Positions 1-11,526 of a stretch of 64,000 nt of DNA are shown here, in pieces (position 1 is the stretch's first letter; the number at the start of each line of letters is the position of its first letter). Source of the stretch: Edolisoma coerulescens (Eukaryota; Chordata; Aves; Passeriformes; Campephagidae); assembly GCA_013397115.1 (NCBI GenBank), contig VWZW01007171.1, forward strand, positions 1,802,661 through 1,866,660. The letters run 5' to 3'. The notes under the pieces are model-generated. The model had not been told where the DNA came from. It did not search any database and worked only from the letters and a program-made list of their open reading frames with translations. A program made the position numbers and the translations under genes.

Positions 1-1429
1 TCGAGTGCTCAGTTCTCCCAAAAATATGAAAGGAAAATCTTCACCAGCCAAATATCTTGCTTAGTTTTTTGGTTTTTTGGTTTTTTTAAGAGAAAGGCAC
101 ATTCCTTTCTACTGTTCATGTGTCCATCCTAAATACAAAAAACCAGCCACCGTATTCCATATGCATATGACGAAGAAAGTACCTCTGCTGATCCATTAGA
201 CCACCATCTTCCTTCTCTGGAATTAGATTGGGAATTCCATTTCAAAAGAACCACTTCCAATGCAAACTACTCTGTTGTTTCTCTATCATGCTAAAAGCCT
301 TATAGGTTACATGGCAGAATAAAGGGCTTCAGATTTGAGGTGAAAGGTCTTGTCATATATTTTATTTATGATCTCTAAGTGTTTGAATGATTCAGGCTTA
401 ACTTTCCAAAATCACATGCTAAGAAAGAGACTCATTTAGGTCTAGAGAAAGCTAAACAAGGCCCAGGTTCTCCAAAAGAACATGGTGTCTATGGGATCAA
501 ATTTATTAATTGAAGTAGTTTTGTTAATCCTAGATGGCAAGCTTTCTTTTGAATAAATTTTTTGTATTTTGTACTTCTGCCTTGACTCTGAGTCCAAATT
601 AAGGAATGATAGGGGTTTGTTTTATTTTATTTCATTTTAACTGTTTTGTCTTATGTTCCAAAATAATGTATTTGTCTCTATCATCCCTCTATGATTTTTG
701 TATAAATAAACATCATTTTAGGTTACTTTTCAGATTATTTAAGCAACAAGCACATCACCTGGACTGTGCTGAGATAATCAGGCTATCCGATTGCCAGTAA
801 AAATTGTGCTACACACTGCAATTACTTGAGTGCTCAATCACAGGCAGTGTTTACTGTGACATGATCACACTCCGTGAATATGTTATTTCCCTCTTGACTG
901 TCATCTGCAATTTCCTTACTGAAGGTAGCAAAGAAGAGTCAAAGAGAAACTTTGATTAACTGATTATTCAAACTTGTCAGTCTATCCAATATCCACATGG
1001 GCTTTGCTCCCCTCATCAATGATAAGGCCAAAGTGAGAGATCCAGACAGATACTCAGTTGTTGGAAAGCAGAGCATTTCTACAGTTCAGTATCAGGTACA
1101 TGATCATAAGTGGAGTCTGAAATGCAGTGTTACATGTCTAGGAACCTCACCAGGGCATAGCGAGGCATGCTGGAGTGGGCTTCCAAGTAACACTAAGCTG
1201 GAGCTATTTAACTGTGTCTGAAAATGCATTATTATCTTGGCTAAGAAGAAGTATAGATGAGCATCTGGATAGTTAGCATGTCTTGGGTTCATGTCTCCTC
1301 TGAGACAGTTCCATGCTTTTCCACTTCCGCAGGGAGTTAAGAAATGTGCCTGAATTTCCTTAGGATTCGTGTACTGAAGGAGAGGTGGGGGAGTCTGTGC
1401 ATACTGAAGAGATGGAGACTCCGTTTGGA
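1..1429. other. Gene-free AT-rich stretch
   Basis: I see no recognisable gene or repeat family here. A T-rich run with GGTTTTTT periodicity lies near 61-90. Short open frames (for example 606-800 and 997-1221) have no recognisable domain. The part from about 1000 to 1430 is less AT-rich and may be a more decayed 5' portion of the CR1 ORF1 relic that follows, but I could not match it block by block. Confidence 0.5.
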
Positions 1430-1800
1430 TGTCAGACTGTAAGATTTTGAGTTCTGGCAGCAACCGCAAAGTTTCTCCTCCACTTGCAGATTTGCAACTA
1501 TAAAATAGACTCAGTGCCCCACTGGAAGATGAGGGGCTGGGAAGTATGTCCAGTGAAGAATCAGAGCTGGTTGAAACTGAACTGTGCAGCAGCAACAAAG
1601 TGAGGTGGTGAGTGGTAGCAGTGGGATAATCCCTGCCACGGGGGATGGATGCTCCCTCCTGACCTCAGAATCAAAGACTACAGAGAAGGGAAGGGATCCA
1701 TCTGATAAAGTGAAGCAAACCTCTCTTTGCCAACAGGCTGGCCACCCTGGTGAAGAGAACTTTAAACTAGGAATAATAATGGGAGAATAACAGAAAGTGA
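1430..1800 (+). mobile_element. CR1 LINE fragment: decayed ORF1 with GDSL-esterase block
   Basis: This is a broken copy of the first open reading frame of a CR1 non-LTR retrotransposon. CR1 ORF1 proteins are known to carry an SGNH/GDSL-type esterase domain. In the plus frame that includes 1621-1635 the sequence reads V-G-stop-S-L-P-R-G, which is the esterase block I motif with its Asp codon now a stop (1627-1629); other stops flank it. Just upstream the same frame reads ELVETELCSS, a typical approach to this block. Near 1730-1770 the bases give an ANRLA-like tail ending in the ACTTTAAACTAG stop that closes ORF1, so the middle of the ORF has been deleted. The long minus-strand frame across 1104-1598 is a shadow. 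The 5' limit is uncertain. The family assignment rests on recalled motif order, without a database search. Confidence 0.6.
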
Positions 1801-2910
1801 AGAGATAGTGGACTGGTTGGTAAGAAAAGGGTATATCAACAGAGTTCTTGACTAACCATATTCAGATATCTGCAGACTGAAGTTTCTTCAAGTGAATGTG
1901 TGTGTCTTTCAGACGATATCAAACTTTTCCTAGAAGAAACATTTCTGAAAGGAGCTCTTATAAATGAGAATACCTGTTCATTCATTAGCTGGGACTTCAG
2001 CTCTGGAAAGAGTACATCAGTGGAAGATGACATCTATTACCAGAAACCACTTTTCCTTTTAAAAGAACAATTCAAATTGAAATTGTTTGATACTTAAAAT
2101 ACAAACAAACCCCAGTGTGCCCTAGTTATCATTAATCTTGTGTGCAAGAGTTGTAACTATTTGCCTAAGATAGTTCAGTCACTGACACAGGCAATCTGTT
2201 CTTCGTTACTCTCCTAAATTTAATGTTATTTGGATGTTTTCAGTAATTGTAGGAGCAGTAGAATCTGTGGCGTACCACTGAAATAACCTGCTAAAGAGCA
2301 GGTAGCAGTATTATCCCTGAATTGAAACTTTTTGACTTGACTTGAGAGAATCCTGGTAAAGCAACTGTGACTCACTGGAATGACTGTCATGGATCACTAT
2401 GCTGAAGTCCATTTTGGAGGTACGGCTGCATACAAAGGATGATTATAGTGATGTCTATCACTTGAAACTTAAAAGGCATTGACTTTCTTAGTGACAACTA
2501 CAGATCATGAGCAGAAGCAGTAATTACAAGAAGAATTGCTGCACCTGTCTGTGCTTCATGCTGTCTTTCCAACAAATCAGTTCTGTCTTGACATGTTGTC
2601 TCCGAAACTAATTAGCATCCCCAGGCATTTGTAAAGAAAGGTAATGCCTGCCTCAGAATTTGAGAGAAAAAAAAGCTCTGTTTCATCAGGAAAAGAGAAG
2701 TCCTAACCTTTGAAAATGCACTTGCAAGGGCTACACGTACTACACACAGACAGGCTGCAACCAGGTCCAGCAGCTTTCTGCCCAGCTTTTAGGGTCATAA
2801 GCAGATATGAGCCTAAACATACATGTGATTCCAGCTTTCACTATTTGGAATGCAAGTTGGGAAATGTGATCTGAATGTTATTGGTTTTATTTACTGTGAT
2901 CATTGTTTTT
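1801..2910. other. Stretch without recognised gene
   Basis: A 66-codon frame (1900-2097) follows a pyrimidine-rich tract ending in CAG at 1910-1912, which resembles a splice acceptor, but I see no donor and no known domain. The remainder to 2910 is mixed-composition DNA without a repeat family I recognise. Confidence 0.45.
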
Positions 2911-3979
2911 GTCCTTGTATTGGATTTGCATGGCCAAGCTTTGGTAACTGGGAGGGCTACAGGGGTGTCTTCTGTGAGAAGCTGCCAGAAGCTTCTCCCA
3001 TGTGCAGTAGAGCCAGTGCCAGGTGGCTCCAAGACAGACGTACAACTGGCCGAGGCTGGGCCAATTAGAAATTATGGTAATTCCTCTGTGAAAACACATT
3101 TAAGAAGAAGAAAAAGAAAGGGTGAGAATATCTGAAACACTCTGCATACACCAAGGTCAGTAGAGATGGAGGAAGAGGTGCTGGAGCTGAGTTTCCCATG
3201 TAGCCCATGGTGAAGACCATGGTAAGACTGTTCCCCTGCAGCCCAGAGGTTCATGGGGATGCAGAGATCCACCTGCAAACTGCAGAGGACCCCACACCGG
3301 AGCAGGTGAATGCCTGAGAGGAGGCTGTGAAGCCATGGGAAGCCTGTGCTGGAACAGGCTCCTGGCAGGGACCTGCAGACCTGTGGAGAGAGGAGCCCAT
3401 GATGGAGCAGGTTTCCTGGCAAGACTTGTGACCTTGTGGGCGACCCACATTGGAGCAGGCTCTGCCTGAAGGACTGCACCCTGTGAAAAAGTAATCCACA
3501 GTGGAGCAGTTTGTGGAGAGCTGTTGCCCATGGGATGGACTCATGTTGGATTCATGGAGAACTGCCTCCCGTGGGAAGGACCCCATACTGGAGCAGGGGA
3601 AGGACTCCTCTCCCTGAGCAGAGGCAGGAACCACGGAGGATGATCTGAGCATAACCCCCATTCCCTGTCTCCCTGCACTACTGGGGTGGGGAGGAGGTAG
3701 AGCTGGGACTGAGGAAGGGGTTGGGGGAAGGTGTTCTTAAGGTTTTATTTTACCTCTCATTATCCTGCTCTGATTCTGTTAGTAGTAAATTCAAGTAATA
3801 TCTCTATTTCTAGCCTGTTTTGCCCGTGATGGTATTTGGTGAGTGATCTCTCCAGGTCCTTATCTCAAATCATGAACCCTTTGTTATGTCTTCTCTCCCC
3901 TGTCCAGCTGCAGAGGGGAGTGATAGAGTGACTTTGGTTAGTACCTGGAATCCAGCCTGAGTCAACCCACTACAGTCCT
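2911..3979 (+). mobile_element. Solo LTR of an avian endogenous retrovirus (ERVL-like), with 5-bp target duplications
   Basis: The element runs from 2916 (TGTATTGG) to 3974 (ACTACA), so it has the TG...CA ends of a retroviral LTR, and it is 1059 bp long. Both flanks carry the identical 5-bp duplication GTCCT (2911-2915 and 3975-3979), which fixes the borders. A CCAAT box at 3061-3065 and a TATA-like ACATTTAAG near 3096-3104 fit a promoter in the U3 region. AGTAAA at 3784-3789 is a weakened polyadenylation signal in the right place, giving plus-strand orientation. Five-base duplications fit class III (ERVL) elements, and the sequence resembles a common bird LTR type. No internal gag, pol or env sequence is present, so this is a product of LTR-LTR recombination. 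The three overlapping minus-strand frames between 3072 and 3661 are by-products of an internal periodic repeat and are not genes. Confidence 0.9.
3299..3596 (+). repeat. About 50-bp imperfect tandem units inside the LTR
   Basis: The core GGAGCAG (or GGAACAG) recurs at 3299, 3351, 3404, 3452, 3503 and 3590, so the spacing is 48-53 bp except for the last gap, where a decayed copy lies near 3546. Most units also contain a CCCA/CCCG-GTGGG-like segment upstream of the core. The array is GC-rich compared with its surroundings. Because the period is close to a multiple of three and stops are rare in it, several overlapping long minus-strand frames arise. Confidence 0.75.
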
Positions 3980-5309
3980 AAATCCCGTTAGTGTTGAAAG
4001 TAAACCTAGAAAGTTACTGCAACCAGTAATGCCATTCAGCACTTAAGCCTGACATTTCCTCAAGAGAAATCTGACTGACAAATTTATGCCTTTCAAATTT
4101 GGAATTTACCAAACTGCCGTTCATCTTCAGGATGCGAACTCATCTCAGACGTGAAGCAGTTTTCCCAGCAATTTTCCCTGGCTTCCTACACCCTCTTTTT
4201 CTGTTAGTACATGCTTTCAGGAATACTGCAGACTGATTCTTCTGTGCTCTCCTGAGAAATACACTTAGTTTAAATCATGCCTCTAAAGGCCAAATTGCTC
4301 TCTCGTGTATTACATATCATATTCCATCAGCAGATTTCCAGAGTTAAGTATTCTGTGCTCAGCAAGATCGCCATCAAAGAAATAAAATCTAATAAATTTT
4401 AGCTTCTTCATTTATATTTATCTGCTAAAATATATTAATTTTACAATTTTACCCCATGTATCCTTGCATCTTTCACAAGGCTATTTTTGCCTATCACAAG
4501 GCAATGACTCTATCAGCGGAAACACTGCTGCTGCAGGGTATTTCAGCAACTGATATTTGAACAGAAGGTTCCAAGCCCCAAAAGGAGAGGATGTTTGGCA
4601 AGTTTTAGGCAATGTGAGGATAGGCCTCAGGATCCAACCCTTTTTGTCATTTATCATTGCTGAAGTCTGCTCTACATCATTAACAGAGAGAAGAAGTGTT
4701 TCTGCTAGATTCGGGAAGAAAACCATCTGACTCCAAATACAGCTTTAAAGATGACCTGGCAAGTGATGTTTGGAAGGAAGAGAATTCTCTTTTGTGGTCT
4801 GAGGAATAATCACACCACTGCTATTCTTGTAGTGTGAGAAACTGCAAAGGCCACTTTTTCACAATTCACTAAGTCATGACTCATTATTCATATTACCTTA
4901 ATAAGCTTCCCCATGTTGTTGATATCAAGTGATATATTTATTCATTCTGCTGAGGTTTTTAGCTATATAAAAAATAAGTGAATGCAAATAAAAATGAAGA
5001 AACTTGAAAAGAAACTTTGAGGCATGTTTGACTGTGGAATGAATATGAAATATGAGTTCTTCTTCACTATGCCATCACTGCCTTACAAATTGCTGACCTA
5101 AGCACCCAATTACTGGAAAGTAACAAAACGGCACATGTTAACTAATTATTATTAAAAACAGAAAATGGTAAAATTACAATCTTTCGTGGACAGATAGAGT
5201 ACATTTCTTTAGAATGCATTAGCAATAAGCTTTAGAGACAGAGAAAGAGAGCACATGTGCAGCACGGAGTTCATGCTTCTGCTTACCAGTCAAGGTAAAA
5301 TGCAGAAAA
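3980..5309. other. Intergenic stretch without recognised gene
   Basis: AT-rich sequence between the solo LTR and a CR1 element. A minus-strand frame of 81 codons at 4481-4726 has no recognisable domain. I see no repeat family or RNA gene. Confidence 0.5.
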
Positions 5310-6660
5310 CCATAAAATGATAGAATAGTTGGGGTTGAATGGGACCTGTAAAGGTCATCTACTCTAACCCCCCTGCAATAAGCCCTGAGTATCTTCCTTA
5401 TATCTAATCCAAATCTACCCTCTTTTAATTTGAAACCATAACTTTTGTCTTATTGCAACAGACTTCACTAAAAGTCTGTCCCCATCTTTCTTACAAGTTC
5501 CCTTTAAGTATTGAAAAGCCACCCTAAGGTGTTTCCTGGAGCCCTCTTTTCTCCAGGCTGAACAACCCCAACTCTCTCAGCCTTTCCTCATAGCAGAGGG
5601 GTTTCATTCTTCTGATCATCTTCTTGGACCTTCTCTGGACCTGTCCTTCCTGTGCTGGGAACTCCAGAGCTGGATGCAGCACTCCCGATGTGGTCTCATC
5701 AGACTGGAGAAGGGGTAGAATCCCCTTCCTTGACCGGCTGGCCACGCTGCTTTTGATGCAGCCCAGGATACAATTGGCTTTCTGGGCTAGGAGGGCACTT
5801 GGCCTGCTCATGTCCAGCCTCTCACGCACCCCAAGTCCTTCTGGGCAGGGCCGCTCTGGATCTGTTCATCCCCCAGCCTGTATTGATACAGGGGGTTGCC
5901 CTGATCCAGCTGCAGCACCTTGCACTTGGTCCTGCTAAAACTCATGACATTCCCATGGGTCCACTGCTTGATCTTGTCCAGGTCCCTCTGGATGTCATCC
6001 TGTCCCTCAGGCTTGTCAACTGCACCACTCAGCTTGGTGTCACCTGCAAATTTGCTGAGGGTGCACTCGAACACTTCATCCCTGTCATTGATGAAGATAC
6101 CAAATAGCACTGATCCCAATATGGACTCCTGAAGGACACCACTCATCACTAATCTCTACCTGGATACTGAGCCATTGACAACTTCCCTCTGGATGCAAAC
6201 ATCTAAGCAATTCCTTATCCACCATACAGTCCATCCATCAAATCCATACATCTCCAGTTGTGAGGGGACCATGTGAAGGTCTCTACAAAAATTTAAACAG
6301 CTGATGCCTGTGGCTCTTCCCTTGTCCACTGGTGTAGTCACCTGTTGTAGAAGTAGGTTGGTCAGGTAGGACCTGCCCTTGTTGAAGCTGTGCTGGCTGT
6401 CTTGAATCATGTCCCCGTCTTCCATGTGCCTTAGTGTATGATTTTGGCATCAATAGCTTCTAGGAGCATCTGTTCCATGACCATATTGCTCAGATACTGG
6501 GTTTCAGACAAGATACCATTGCTCTTGGGAACTCTTTTGCCTCACTGTATTGGTTTTCCTTTTGTGCAAAATGGTCATAATCTCTCTTGTTTCCAAGGAT
6601 ATATTTTTGAAATTGACTTAGTTCCTACACTGAAGCCTTCCTTTCCTGTCGTGAAAAATT
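5310..6660 (-). mobile_element. CR1 LINE, 5'-truncated, reverse-transcriptase end and 3' UTR
   Basis: The left end (near ATAGAATAGTTGGGGTT) is the complement of the CR1 3' terminus, so the element lies on the minus strand. Reading leftward from about 6480, the frames give the CR1 reverse-transcriptase order: QMLLEAI-like segment, HSFNKGRSYLTNLL, DKGRATGISCLNF, WIRNCLD, VNGSVSR, GVLQESILGSVLF, ECTLSKFAGDTKLSG, then KCKVLQL and KDLG. The catalytic motif expected as FADDT reads FAGDT (about 6039-6053), so one catalytic Asp is lost. Stops and frameshifts separate the pieces (frames 6156-6425, 5808-6149, 5524-5829). The endonuclease domain and ORF1 are absent, as usual for 5'-truncated LINE copies. 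The right limit is approximate because similarity fades between 6480 and 6660. Confidence 0.9.
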
Positions 6661-7239
6661 AGACAATTTATATCTGCACACAGTTGATAAGTTGTCTACA
6701 ATTCCTATTAAGCTGTTCCTATTGAGCTATTAAACTAAGCTGCATTGTCACATCACCAAAGGAGCTACAAGAAAAACTCTCCAGGAACAGTTTCACGATT
6801 ACAATGTTTTCAAAAATCTTCTTTTTTTTTTTTTATGTTTTAAAAAGAAAAAAAGTAGCTCTCTTGCTGAAACCCAAAGTCATACTACAAAATAGGAAAT
6901 AAGTGATACAAATATCCCCATCTGGAGATGAGAAAACCCCTCCCTAAATTAAATCCCAACCCCAATACCTACACCAACGTGAAACTGAGGTACATATTTT
7001 TAAGAAATGAAATACAGGCTTTAAAACTATCTGTCAAGATTTTATTATTTTTCTGACACCAGAAAAAAATCAAAGGTATATAATATTTTGAAATAGACGT
7101 AGCTGTCTACAAGCAGAAGATTTTTATTAAACAGCTACATTTGTCTTCAAAGGAATTCTATGTGCTAAAACAAATTTAACAGTTCACTAGCAACATTATG
7201 CAGAGAAATGAGGCTTTTCTTTTTGTTTGTTTTGAACCA
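6661..7239. other. AT-rich spacer with poly-T run
   Basis: There is no gene here. A 13-base poly-T lies at 6822-6834. The stretch separates two CR1 fragments that lie in opposite orientations, so they are separate insertions. Confidence 0.5.
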
Positions 7240-7680
7240 CTGTCACAGAACCCCTGTCAGTATAAGGCAGCCGGATTTTTAATCACGGGTCTGTCTACAC
7301 AACACCAGGCCTGTTGGCAACAGACAGCAGGGGAAAAAGGATTTTTTTGTGAAGGAATTAGCAGGGTTCATAGAAAGAGCTTTAAACCAGATTTGAAGAG
7401 GAAGATGGATAAAACCAGGCTCACTAGAGATAAACCTGGGGGTGGCATACCAATATTTGAAGGATGGTATGCCAGGGAGATCCTTCAGTCTGCCATCTTA
7501 GTGGAGGTAGGGGATGGAAATCCATGTGGGAGCAGACGGAATGGTTATGGATGTGTTAGAAACCATGGAAGCACCTGAGAAGTCACATAGGAACTAGGTT
7601 TACCCCTAATGAGGCAGGAGGTGGATTCAGGAAAGTTAAGTGGCTGAAGGCAAGGCACACCAGATCAGAGACACAGAATA
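7240..7680 (+). mobile_element. CR1 LINE fragment: end of ORF1 and inter-ORF spacer
   Basis: The segment GGCCTGTTGGCAACAGACAG (7310-7329) followed by a lysine-rich stretch and AGAGCTTTAAACCAG (near 7376-7391) matches the C-terminal end of CR1 ORF1, whose last residues read ERALN followed by a stop; here the stop codon TAG has become CAG. The sequence continues into the spacer between the two CR1 ORFs, with the recognisable order CCAGGCTCACTAGAGATAA, a GGTGGCATACCAAT segment, GAGGTAGGGGATGGAAATCC and CACCTGAGAAGTCACATAGG. The open frame 7198-7578 simply reads through this. Similarity to CR1 is recalled from bird repeats and was not searched; the right border near 7680 is approximate. Confidence 0.6.
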
Positions 7681-10600
7681 TAAAATGAAGGAGCTTTTGT
7701 CTGAACTCGAGTTTTCAGCTGGGGCAAGATGTGTGAGAGACACCAGAAGGCAGTGAAAATACACCAGAAGAAAGTGTGTAATTGAAGTTGACTTTCGGAC
7801 TGATACACAAAAGCCTCGTTAGAAGCACAATTTGGAAAACTGTATAACATTACAGAACACAATGTTAGAACTTGACTAAAAAACACAGGATTTTTAAAAG
7901 CTGCTAATGCTAAGAGGGAATAAATATAAAAGTAGGTAGGATAGGTATTTTACAAATGTAAATCTCTTAGAGCTGCATGCAAAAGTTTTCCTACAGACAT
8001 ACACATATTGAAAGGACCATACCTTTATATGCAAAGCATGTAATTTTTCTGTTTTCACTTCAGCCATTCTCTGCATGCAGATCTTTGCATAGATGTTATT
8101 ATTTAAGAGGAACCTGAAAACACAGGATGACAGAACTGGCCATTCAGGTGATGAGTGTCATATATGATGAGTATGTAATTTAAAAAACCTCAGCATTGTG
8201 GCTTAAATTATCCTATTTTCTATCACTTGAAATTTATATAGATAGCTCACCTTCAGGCTCAACCTTAGATTTCAAGACAGAAGCAAATTGCAGCAGATCT
8301 ATTTCAAAGCTATGGGGAAATTAGTATTATTACTGTATAATGTATTATTTAATAGCTGTCCAATAATCATCCAATAACATTCTGAAGATTGGTGCAGCTA
8401 TTTTCATATTTATGAAATTCACCTGGAAGAACAGTTTCTAAATTATTCTGAATTCATGAAAGAGGATTCACAGTCTCACAAATGGATTCTCATTGACCTG
8501 CAGATACAAAGTGAGATTAAGGTGTTCATCCCAAAGGAGCATCAGTGTCACTTTCTGAGAAAAGTAAATGATATTAGTTGACTCAATTTATTTCTTTTTT
8601 ATTCTTAAGCTGTGTATTCTGACATCTTGTAAAACAGCTTATTTCTCCTCTAGTGAGTAAGAAAGTTCTGGAGGAACTAAGAACTAAGGTGACCTTCCCC
8701 CTTCCTTCTATATTTGTAGCAGCCTGGAAGATGAGAGCTTAAAAAGCAAGGTAGAGATGTAGAATTACCTGTCCAAACTTCTTTTTATTTTTTAATTACC
8801 TTCTTTATGGGGAATAAGGTGCATCAACTTTCTTCTTTTTTTTTTTTTCTTTTCTCCAAACTTTCTGGCAATGTTCCATGCCAGCAGAAATAAGAGGGTT
8901 TTAGCCTCTTTCGACTAGCATTGCAAAGAGACACATACTTCTTTAAATGAACACTTTTAACTTAATCCATCAATTTCTGGACTGAATTAATGGATGCTAC
9001 AATACAGAGCATCCTAAATATTTTCTTGTGTCAAACAGCTGCTTTAAGACTGGGGTTGATGAAAAAAATGATTCCATCAATACTATAATCAGGTTAAAAT
9101 ATTATTAGCATAATATATTTGAAAAACTATAAACAATTTAGCAGTAAAAAACCATTATTTTCTTTTCCTTCTAACGTATTAATCCCTTTTATGCACATAG
9201 ACAGAGGTCTTAATACTTTATGAGATTGTGCCCTATTATCTATCAATTATCTATTGGCTGGAACCAAGTGTATTGTACATTCCAGAGTACAGGATTTGGC
9301 TGACACTGACCAAAGATGCTCCTAAAAGCAGAGCTCTAATTTTTTTCAAAACTTATGGCACAATGTTCTGTCTATTGATAATCTAAAAGTGAAACCAGCA
9401 AACAATACATTTTATAGCTTCATGCCTTGATCTTATTAGGTTGCCCTATGGCAATTGCCATATCTGATCTTAAAGAAATCAGAGAAAGTAATTAATCTGT
9501 TAATTTCATTCATAGATCACGTGTCTATCCAGTATAAAGACATAATTATACAAGAGAGAGAGAGAGAAATAAAATGAACATGGCCTGTGAAATTATTAAT
9601 TTTGTATCCTGGAGTCAATTACACATAATAACTTCAATTCTCTGAAATTACATTTAATGCCATAACGCACTCTAACAAAGGAGCTGGTGGGAGTAGTAAA
9701 ACACTACTGCATGAGAAAAATTGGTAAAATGTGTACTTCAGCATTGAAGAGCTTCAACAAAACATTGAATATCCTTTGAATTTATAATTAATAACAGTGC
9801 TTAGTGGGTGCTATTTCATTACTAATCTCAAAGTACAAAATAAGTGCAAAAGATGCAAGGTCAAATGTGGAAAATACATAACAGTAGTGAGAAACATGGG
9901 TTCTTAGACTCTCTAGTTAATGCTCCGTGAACTGAATCATGGGAGTCCCATTGCACATTAAAAGAATTTGGTATTACTTCTGATTTGTGACTGCTTACCA
10001 AGAACAGAAGATCAAGTAGGTTGAGACATGCATAGTATCTTCTTCATTACCCACACGTATCCTCAAAGATATGGTTCTAAAAGGGTAGGCATCAAGTCTG
10101 ACTATGTTAGACAAATGCAGAAGTGCTGTTGTGGAAGTGATAATGCCAATAATGAACATACTCTATCTAAATATTCACTAGATGTCTCCACAAGTCTGAG
10201 AATATTGACCGTGCTGAAGTGCCCTATGATTACTATAATTAACGATCAGCCCTTCCTCCCTCTATAAAACTGTCTCCCGAGGTCTTATTTAACATAAGTC
10301 ATTGAATGAACACACAGAGAAATAATCTACTTGAGACAACTAGGTGGGAGAATTGAAGTGGGGGAGAATAAATGTATCAGAACAATAATAAGAAAATATA
10401 GAATTAACTAGCTTGTTGTAATGTAGTTTTTCAGTGTGCTTGATTGTGAGCCTCTAATGCTTGATCTAGGGCAGCTAGAATGGGTTGAAGAACAGATAAA
10501 TAACAAGACAGTTTTGACTGCACTCACTTAGACATATGTACTTGGGTTGGCAGTTAAGAACGCCTTCGCCCCAGCATGAAAAATAGTAAAGCTGGTAGGA

Positions 10601-10831
10601 AAAATGATCATTTAGGGAATGCTTGATAGACTATATTAAGCCTTTCCCAGAAATCACCCACTTCATGAAAATCAACACTTGATGGAAGAAATTTCTTCAG
10701 TTTTGCTGATTTTACTTAGCTCTTGATAAGCAGAGACTTTATGTGCTGCCTTTGAGCCCACGAGTAGAATTTACTTGTCAATATTCGTGATGCTCATGGC
10801 TAAGTTTTGCTGACCACCGGACTTTGAGCAC
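7681..10831. other. Gene-free AT-rich stretch with one AG microsatellite
   Basis: I recognise no gene. Small minus-strand frames at 7665-7886 and 7894-8076 have no domain. Poly-T lies near 8836-8848 and an (AG)n run at 9553-9567. The segment about 9180-9700 is dense in TAATTA-, ATTAG- and CAAT-like motifs and has few simple repeats; it could be conserved noncoding DNA, but only a cross-species comparison would tell. Confidence 0.45.
9553..9567. repeat. (AG)n microsatellite
   Basis: A pure run of about seven AG units, flanked by AT-rich DNA. Confidence 0.8.
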
Positions 10832-10869
10832 CATTTTATATCAGCTGCCATGGAGGCTGATATAAAATG
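10832..10869. repeat. Perfect 14-bp inverted repeat (hairpin)
   Basis: The left arm CATTTTATATCAGC (10832-10845) is the exact reverse complement of the right arm at 10856-10869, with a 10-base loop (10846-10855). The loop contains CCATGG. A TGACGTGA sequence, resembling a cAMP-response element, overlaps the end of the right arm (10868-10875). I do not know a repeat family with these ends; no target duplication is apparent. Confidence 0.85.
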
Positions 10870-11526
10870 ACGTGATAATGTTTAGAAAAGACAGCTGATG
10901 CTTACTGCCAGTATCTGAACTTTGTGTAATTACATTGTAAGGATTTGCTGTACATTGAAGAGTGCCCATGGGAAAAGAACTATGTACTAATCAACTCTCT
11001 TTATTGGACAGGTCACAGCTATTGATATGATATGTAATTGGAAGACCAAATTCATTCAGTGAGTTACACAGTTTCATAGTACTTTCAAGTAAAGGAAAGA
11101 AAAAAAACCAAGAGATATCACCACGGCAGAGCTTTTGCAGAAAAAAAAATCAAGCAAAAACACAGGAGAGGTGAATGTATTATAAATACAGAATTTTTCA
11201 TCCTTAATTAGAAGACTTTTTTTCTGAGCTGATTCCATATGGCTACCTTTTAATTGATACACAGTGAGGTAGCTATATTATTAATAGCTATAACATTTTA
11301 GCAGACACAATGTATACCTATAACTGGAAAATCATGCAAGGTTTTTGTTCACTGTAGAAGGTCCAGTGCATGATGCATACCTGTTTTATGGTCCCTATAT
11401 ATTTTATAACTCCTGCGTGCAGGCTCATACACTCTCATTTGTTGGCCATATCCAATTTTGCAGATTCGCATTTGTTTTTTCAGTACTGAACACCTACATT
11501 AGTGGCTTTTATATAAACTGAGGATC

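Noticed and set aside
1104..1598. 164-codon minus-strand frame
   Set aside because: It runs antisense across the CR1 ORF1 relic; the serine- and leucine-rich translation has no domain, and the sense strand explains the 3' half.
3072..3661. Three overlapping minus-strand frames of 124-136 codons
   Set aside because: They lie wholly inside the solo LTR and arise from its 50-bp repeat units; their translations are low-complexity and mutually overlapping.
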